The position numbers were made by a program, and so were the translations under genes. The notes under the pieces are model-generated. The model saw only the letters and a program-made list of their open reading frames with translations. It was not told the origin of the DNA and did not search any database. From an uncultured Eubacteriales bacterium (GTDB lineage Bacteria > Bacillota > Clostridia > Oscillospirales > Oscillospiraceae), in contig URAZ01000026.1 in assembly GCA_900545925.1 (NCBI GenBank), positions 1 through 47,175 on the forward strand: a stretch of DNA of 47,175 nt, read 5' to 3'. Shown here piece by piece: positions 42,002 through 47,175 of this stretch (position 1 is the stretch's first letter; each line of letters begins with the position of its first letter).

Positions 42002-43510
42002 ATGCAGGAAACAGCTTTACTGGAATTGCGGGGGATCTGCAAATTTTTCCCCGGTGTCCGCGCGCTTGACGGCGTGGATTTTACGCTCCGCAAGGGTGAA
42101 ATCCATGCACTGATGGGGGAGAACGGCGCGGGCAAATCCACGCTTATTAAGGTGCTCACAGGCGTGTATTCCAAAGACGAGGGCACCATTTCCATGGAAG
42201 GAACGCCCGTACAGATCCGCACGACGCAGGACGCGCTGAAAGCGGGCATCAGTACGGTTTATCAGGAAATCACCCTCTGCCCGAATCTGACTGTGGCAGA
42301 GAATCTATACATTGGAAGAACAAAGGGCGCGTTTACAAACTGGCGCAAAATGAACGCGGACGCGAAAAAACTCCTGGAGTCGCTCGGCATTCCCGCCGCG
42401 CCCACGCAGCAGCTGTCCAGCTGCTCCATTGCCGTGCAGCAGATGGTCGCCATTGCCCGCGCAGTCGATATGGAGTGCAAGGTCCTTATTCTCGACGAGC
42501 CGACATCCTCTCTTGACGAGCAGGAGGTTGAAAAACTCTTCAAACTTATGCTGGACCTCAAATCACGCGGCGTCGGCATTATCTTTGTTACGCATTTTCT
42601 CGAGCAGGTCTATGCCGTCTGCGACCGTATTACCGTTTTGCGCGACGGCAAACTTGTCGGCGAATACAAGATTGCCGACCTGCCGCGTGTGCAGCTTGTG
42701 TCCAAGATGCTCGGCAAGGAACTCGATGATCTGTCCGAGATCAAGAGCGAAGGCGCCGCAGACGCGCTTGAGGGCGCGGAGGTCGTCTATGAGGCAGCCG
42801 GGCTTTCCAGTGCGGCAGGCGTTCGCCCGTTTGATTTTTCCATCCGCAAGGGCGAGGTCAACGGCTTTACGGGTCTGCTTGGCTCCGGCCGCAGCGAATC
42901 CGTGCGCGCGATCTTCGGCGCGGATCATGTCTCCGGCGGTACCGTGAAGATGGACGGCAAGCAGGTGAAGATTACCTCGCCGCTGCGCGCCATGAAGCAC
43001 GGCATCAGCTATCTGCCCGAGGACCGCAAGCGCGACGGCATCATCGGAGACCTCTCTGTGCGCGACAATATCATTCTCGCGCGGCAGGTGCTCGACGGCT
43101 TCTTCCATCCCATTTCCAAGGCAAAGGCGGAAAAATACGCCGAGGAGTATATCAAACTCCTGAGCATCAAGACGGCCTCGACCGACACGCCCATCAAGGC
43201 GCTCTCCGGCGGCAATCAGCAGAAGGTCATTCTGGCGCGCTGGCTGCTGGCGAATCCCGTCTATATGATCCTCGACGAGCCGACGCGCGGCATCGATGTC
43301 GGCACAAAGGTCGAGATTCAGAAGCTTGTTCTGCAGCTTGCCGCAGAGGGCAAGAGCGTGACGTTTATCTCGTCCGAAATCGACGAGATGCTCCGCGTCT
43401 GCTCGCGCCTTGTCGTCATGCGCGACCGGCAGGTCGTCGGCGAACTGCGCGGCAGCGACCTCAACCAGAGCAGCATCATGAAAACCATTGCCGGAGGTGA
43501 ACAGGCATGA
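42002..43510 (+). CDS. ytfR: Sugar ABC transporter ATP-binding protein, YtfR-like
   Basis: 502 residues, two ATPase domains. The first has Walker A GENGAGKST and Walker B VLILDEPTSSLDEQ; the second has GLLGSGRSE as degenerate Walker A, ALSGGNQQKVILARW and MILDEPTRGIDVG. The ATG at 42002 follows GGAGGCGAACACA; earlier in-frame ATGs (41921 onward) have no matching site. Its end overlaps the first permease gene (ATGA). Confidence 0.92.
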   Translation: MQETALLELRGICKFFPGVRALDGVDFTLRKGEIHALMGENGAGKSTLIKVLTGVYSKDEGTISMEGTPVQIRTTQDALKAGISTVYQEITLCPNLTVAENLYIGRTKGAFTNWRKMNADAKKLLESLGIPAAPTQQLSSCSIAVQQMVAIARAVDMECKVLILDEPTSSLDEQEVEKLFKLMLDLKSRGVGIIFVTHFLEQVYAVCDRITVLRDGKLVGEYKIADLPRVQLVSKMLGKELDDLSEIKSEGAADALEGAEVVYEAAGLSSAAGVRPFDFSIRKGEVNGFTGLLGSGRSESVRAIFGADHVSGGTVKMDGKQVKITSPLRAMKHGISYLPEDRKRDGIIGDLSVRDNIILARQVLDGFFHPISKAKAEKYAEEYIKLLSIKTASTDTPIKALSGGNQQKVILARWLLANPVYMILDEPTRGIDVGTKVEIQKLVLQLAAEGKSVTFISSEIDEMLRVCSRLVVMRDRQVVGELRGSDLNQSSIMKTIAGGEQA

Positions 43511-44610
43511 CCCGGACAACCGAAAAACCGCAGGGCAGCTTCCTTGCCCGGCTGGTGCGCAAGCAGATTTTTATCCCGCTGGCTGCACTTCTAATTTTGA
43601 TCGTATTCAACTTTATCGCAGACCCCTCGTTCTTCGCCATTACGCTGAAGGAAAACAGCCTCGGCGATCTGGTCCTGACGGGCAACCTGATCACAATCCT
43701 CGATAACGCATCCGAACTTGTCATTCTCGCCATCGGTATGACGCTTGTGACAGCGGCCTCCGGCGGACAGGATATTTCCGTCGGCTCCGCCATCGCTATT
43801 GCGGGCAGCGTCGTCCTTCGCGTGCTGTGCGGCACGAATTCGCGCCCGGATACGCTGCAGGCGCCGATCCTTGTGGCATTTCTGGCCTGCTGCGTCGTCT
43901 CTATGCTCTTCGGCGCGTTCAACGGCACGCTCGTTGCTGTTTTCAAAATTCAGCCGATGGTTGCCACGCTGATTCTCTACACGGCCGGTCGTTCCATTGC
44001 TGCATGGATCAATAACAACGAACTGCCCATGATCTCCGATCCGTCGTTTGCGTATTACGGCAATTTCCTGCCGGGCGTGGCCGTTCCGACGCCGATTTTC
44101 ATTGCCGTGATCTGCATGATACTCGCGTGGGCGCTGCTGCGGTTCACGAATATCGGGCTTTATTCGCAGGCAGTCGGCATCAACGCCAGTGCCGCGCGGC
44201 TCAACGGTATCCACCCGCAGTTCGTAAAGTTCCTGACCTACGTCATTCTCGGCCTGTGCGTGGCCGTTGCGGGCTTTATCAAGGTCAGCCGCTTCTCCAC
44301 CATCAACTATTCCGTTGTGGCCAAGGACATCGAAATGGACGCGATTTTGGCTGTTGCACTTGGCGGCAACGCGCTCTCGGGCGGCAAGTTCAACATCTGG
44401 GCCTCCGTCCTCGGCGCGTATGTCATCCAGTTCCTCACCACGACGTTGTTCAAGTTCAATGTCGTTTCCAGCGCACTGCCGGCCTACAAGGCAGTCGTGG
44501 TCATCATCCTCGTCGTGCTGAGCGCGCCGACTGTCCGCGAAAAGCTGGAAGCGCTCAAAAAGCGGCACAGAACCGAAGAAAAGAAGGAGGCTGGCACCCA
44601 TGCGGAATAA
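43507..44610 (+). CDS. ytfT: Sugar ABC transporter permease 1, YtfT-like
   Basis: 367 residues, hydrophobic, BPD_transp_2 type. Signature LAIGMTLVTAASGGQDISVG near residue 78, and GLYSQAVGINASAARLNGI for the ATPase coupling loop. Two permeases with one ATPase is the plan of YtfQRT-YjfF, so it likely pairs with the next gene product. Its start overlaps the ATPase stop, and its end overlaps permease 2 by 11 nt. Confidence 0.9.
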   Translation: MTRTTEKPQGSFLARLVRKQIFIPLAALLILIVFNFIADPSFFAITLKENSLGDLVLTGNLITILDNASELVILAIGMTLVTAASGGQDISVGSAIAIAGSVVLRVLCGTNSRPDTLQAPILVAFLACCVVSMLFGAFNGTLVAVFKIQPMVATLILYTAGRSIAAWINNNELPMISDPSFAYYGNFLPGVAVPTPIFIAVICMILAWALLRFTNIGLYSQAVGINASAARLNGIHPQFVKFLTYVILGLCVAVAGFIKVSRFSTINYSVVAKDIEMDAILAVALGGNALSGGKFNIWASVLGAYVIQFLTTTLFKFNVVSSALPAYKAVVVIILVVLSAPTVREKLEALKKRHRTEEKKEAGTHAE

Positions 44611-45640
44611 AACAAAAGCGCCTTCACTTGCGCACAAAGGCCGTCTGACAGACGCAAAGCTGCTGCTGATCATCACAATCTGCGTTTTTGTTGTCATGTA
44701 TGTGTGCGCGGTGCTGTTTCTTGGCTCCGGCTTCAAAAAGCCGCAGACCTTCTTTAACATTCTCAACGAAAACGCAGCGCTGCTCATTCTCTCGTGCGGC
44801 ATGAGCCTCGTCATGATCACGGGCGGCATCGACATTTCCGTTGGCACGCTTACCGCGCTTGTCTGCATGAGCTGCGCGGTCAATCTCGACTATCAGGGCG
44901 GTACCGTCCTGACGGCCATCCTGCTGGCCCTCGGCATCGGCATGGCGTTTGGTTTTGTGCAAGGCTTCCTGATTGCCTATCTTGAAATTCAACCGTTCAT
45001 CGTCACGCTTGCGGGCATGTTCTTTGCCAAGGGTATGACGACCATCGTCAACGCGACACAGTTTAACGTGGAAAACGCAGCATTTAAGGCACTCAAGGAA
45101 ACGCGCATCTATGTGCCCGGTATGGGCTCCGTCAATAAACTTGGCGCGTATGTCCCCGCCTATGTGGAGATTGGCGTTGTGGTGGCGCTGGTGGTTGTGG
45201 CGGTTTTGTTTGTGGTGCTCCGCTGGACGAAGTTCGGCAGAAGTGTCTACGCGGTCGGCGGCAACAGCTACAGCGCCAATATGCTGGCCATCAACGTCAA
45301 GCGCACGAAGTTCCTTGCGCACCTCATCTGCGGCATTCTCGCGGGCATCGGCGGTTTTGTGTACTTCCTGCATGTCGGCTCTGGCTCCCCGTCGCACGCA
45401 AGCGGCGCGGAAATGAACGCCATCGCGTCCTCTATCATCGGCGGCACGATGCTGACCGGCGGCGTCGGCAACATCATCGGCACGCTCTTTGGCGTCTTGT
45501 CCCTGAGTACGATCAAGAATATCGTCTCCTCGCTGGGACTTGATGAAGCATGGTGGACGAATATCACAGTCGCAGCCATGATCTGCCTGTTCCTCGTGAT
45601 TCAAAGTCTGGTCCTGTCGCGCAAAAACAAGGACGAATAA
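44600..45640 (+). CDS. yjfF: Sugar ABC transporter permease 2, YjfF-like
   Basis: 346 residues, hydrophobic, BPD_transp_2 type. Signature LSCGMSLVMITGGIDISVGT near residue 66, and VYAVGGNSYSANMLAINVK as coupling loop. It forms the other half of the heterodimeric channel with permease 1. It begins inside the end of permease 1 with AAGGAGG ahead, and is followed by araA after 46 nt. Confidence 0.9.
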   Translation: MRNKTKAPSLAHKGRLTDAKLLLIITICVFVVMYVCAVLFLGSGFKKPQTFFNILNENAALLILSCGMSLVMITGGIDISVGTLTALVCMSCAVNLDYQGGTVLTAILLALGIGMAFGFVQGFLIAYLEIQPFIVTLAGMFFAKGMTTIVNATQFNVENAAFKALKETRIYVPGMGSVNKLGAYVPAYVEIGVVVALVVVAVLFVVLRWTKFGRSVYAVGGNSYSANMLAINVKRTKFLAHLICGILAGIGGFVYFLHVGSGSPSHASGAEMNAIASSIIGGTMLTGGVGNIIGTLFGVLSLSTIKNIVSSLGLDEAWWTNITVAAMICLFLVIQSLVLSRKNKDE

Positions 45641-45686
45641 GCGCCTTTACAGGCATTACACCGTATTTCAATAGGAGATATCAAAT

Positions 45687-47153
45687 ATGAAACACTATGA
45701 ATTCTGGTTTATCGTCGGCTCGCAGACGCTCTACGGCGAGGATGTTCTGACGACTGTCGCACGGCGTGCGGAGGAGATGGCGCAGAAGCTGTCCGCCGTC
45801 CTGCCGTATCCGCTCAAATATAAGGTCACAGCCAAATCCAGCGCTGAGATCACGCAGGTCGTAAAAGAGGCTAATTACGATGATTCCTGCGCCGGTATCG
45901 TCACATGGTGCCATACATTCAGCCCGTCCAAAATGTGGATCAACGGCCTGGATATGCTCCAGAAGCCGTGGCTGCACTTTGCGACCCAGTATAACCGTGA
46001 GATTCCCAATGAAGAAATCGACATGGACTTCATGAACCTCAATCAGGCCGCGCACGGCGACCGGGAACACGGCTTCATCGGCGCGCGCCTGCGCAAGCCG
46101 CGCAAGATTATCGCTGGGTACTGGCAGGACGAGGATGTGCAGGCCCGCATCGGCAGCTGGATGAAGGCCGCCATCGGCGTCGCCGTCTCGAAGAACATGA
46201 AAGTCATGCGTTTCGGCGACAATATGCGCAACGTGGCTGTCACCGAGGGCGATAAAGTCGAAGTCCAGAAGAAACTCGGCTGGGAAGTCAACACATGGGC
46301 CGTCGGTGATCTGGTCAAGAAAATGAACGCCGTCACGGAGGCTGAAATTGACGAACTCATGGCCGTTTACCGCGAAAAGTACGATTTTGCGACCGACGAT
46401 ATCGCTGCCATCCGCTATCAGGCGCGCGAAGAGATCGCTATGAAGAAGATGATGGATGCGGAGGGCTGCAAAGCCTTCTCCAACACGTTCCAGGACCTCT
46501 ATGGCATGGAACAGCTGCCCGGCCTCGCGTCCCAGCACCTCATGGCGCAGGGCTACGGCTACGGCGGCGAAGGCGACTGGAAGGTCGCAGCGATGACCGC
46601 CATCCTGAAAGCCATGGGCGAAAACGGCAACGGCGCGTCCGCGTTCATGGAGGACTACACCTATCATCTCGTCAAGGACCAGGAGTATTCCCTCGGCGCG
46701 CATATGCTGGAGGTCTGCCCGTCCGTGGCAGCCGGCCGTCCGCGCATCGAGACGCACTTCCTCGGCATCGGCATGAACGAAAAAGACCCCGCCCGCCTCG
46801 TCTTCGAGGGCAAAGCGGGCAAGGGCGTTGTCACAAGCCTCATCGATATGGGCGGCAGATTGCGCCTCATCGTGCAGGATATTGAGGCTGTCAAGCCCAT
46901 TATGCCCATGCCGAACCTGCCGGTCGCCAGAGTCATGTGGCGCGCGATGCCCAACCTCACCACCGGCGTCGAGTGCTGGATCACAGCGGGCGGCGCACAT
47001 CACACCGTCCTGAGCTACGACGTGACTGCCGAGCAGCTGCGCGACTGGGCAAGAATGATGGAAATTGAATTCGTCCACATCACGAAGGACACCACGGTCG
47101 AGGGGTTGGAGCAGGAACTGTTCCTGAACGACCTCGCGTGGAAGCTGAAATAA
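45687..47153 (+). CDS. araA: L-arabinose isomerase
   Basis: 488 residues, the normal length. It interconverts L-arabinose and L-ribulose with a manganese ion. The metal and catalytic residues are visible: Glu in GGEGDWKVAAMTAIL, Glu in FMEDYTYHL, His in LGAHMLEVCPS, and His in AGGAHHTVLSY, matching the E. coli Glu306, Glu333, His350, His450 set. The start follows AGGAGATATCAA. It closes the importer operon in this window; araB and araD, if present, lie beyond the right edge. Confidence 0.97.
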   Translation: MKHYEFWFIVGSQTLYGEDVLTTVARRAEEMAQKLSAVLPYPLKYKVTAKSSAEITQVVKEANYDDSCAGIVTWCHTFSPSKMWINGLDMLQKPWLHFATQYNREIPNEEIDMDFMNLNQAAHGDREHGFIGARLRKPRKIIAGYWQDEDVQARIGSWMKAAIGVAVSKNMKVMRFGDNMRNVAVTEGDKVEVQKKLGWEVNTWAVGDLVKKMNAVTEAEIDELMAVYREKYDFATDDIAAIRYQAREEIAMKKMMDAEGCKAFSNTFQDLYGMEQLPGLASQHLMAQGYGYGGEGDWKVAAMTAILKAMGENGNGASAFMEDYTYHLVKDQEYSLGAHMLEVCPSVAAGRPRIETHFLGIGMNEKDPARLVFEGKAGKGVVTSLIDMGGRLRLIVQDIEAVKPIMPMPNLPVARVMWRAMPNLTTGVECWITAGGAHHTVLSYDVTAEQLRDWARMMEIEFVHITKDTTVEGLEQELFLNDLAWKLK

Positions 47154-47175
47154 GTGCACAACGCTGAAACAGGAA

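Noticed and set aside
42563..44883. Long minus-strand frames opposite the YtfR and permease genes
   Set aside because: Mirror frames; the plus-strand genes overlap properly as an operon and have diagnostic motifs.
45681..47159. 492-residue open frame opposite araA
   Set aside because: A mirror of the araA coding strand without family motifs; araA has all its catalytic residues.
1..47175. CRISPR arrays, rRNA operons, prophage or conjugation genes
   Set aside because: No regularly spaced direct repeats, rRNA sequence, integrase, capsid or relaxase gene was seen.

Overview
The window reads as chromosomal DNA of a strictly anaerobic, fairly GC-rich Firmicute, most like the gut Oscillospiraceae/Ruminococcaceae. 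The signs are AGGAGG-type ribosome binding sites, TTG and GTG starts, lipoprotein sugar-binding proteins, an S-layer homology protein, a glycyl-radical activating enzyme, YgfK/SsnA and many YesM/YesN-type sensor pairs. The genus is inferred; no rRNA is present. Both edges cut through gene clusters: a truncated DUF4432 gene at the left and an arabinose operon continuing past araA at the right.

Layout. (1) 1-8987 is a sugar locus: a DUF4432 aldose-epimerase-like gene and a PocR-AraC regulator on the minus strand, then an Mgl-type ABC importer (binding protein with the calcium loop of glucose/galactose-binding proteins, double ATPase, permease), a terminator, a mutarotase, an FGGY kinase and a glycyl-radical activase with no radical enzyme in view. 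(2) 9210-15061 holds an SLH protein, then ssnA behind a promoter, leader and terminator hairpin, a small membrane protein and ygfK. The last are members of the anaerobic purine/selenium-associated gene set. (3) 15154-20432 is housekeeping: mgtE behind a long structured leader, an AlaX-type tRNA editing protein, nudC, a hypothetical gene, a phosphoesterase and tRNA-Gly(GCC). (4) 20432-24616 is a decaying accessory patch: two TetR regulators, one with a 30-bp palindromic operator, a broken Cys-rich KTR gene, a 34-residue peptide, an internally deleted flavodoxin-family gene, a hydrolase, a methyltransferase and a GNAT gene split by a 268-bp TA-flanked mobile element.

(5) 24631-28896 and 34999-39012 are two sets of response regulator, histidine kinase and sugar-binding lipoprotein, in that order and with overlapping genes. 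Neither has its own permease. Between them lie an IclR regulator, a Tim44-like zinc-ribbon protein, a DUF2089 protein with a small charged partner, an esterase and an M3 peptidase. (6) 39057-47153 is an arabinose-type locus: a GntR-LacI hybrid regulator (AraR-like), a YtfQRT/YjfF-type importer and L-arabinose isomerase. The second triad's binding protein is YtfQ-like, so it probably senses the sugar carried by this importer.

Most notable are the mgtE leader, which does not match the M-box as I know it and has two alternative pairings around the Shine-Dalgarno sequence; the ssnA leader with mutually exclusive hairpins; a two-copy element of about 108 bp with 27-bp inverted ends; and the mobile element whose removal restores the GNAT reading frame exactly.
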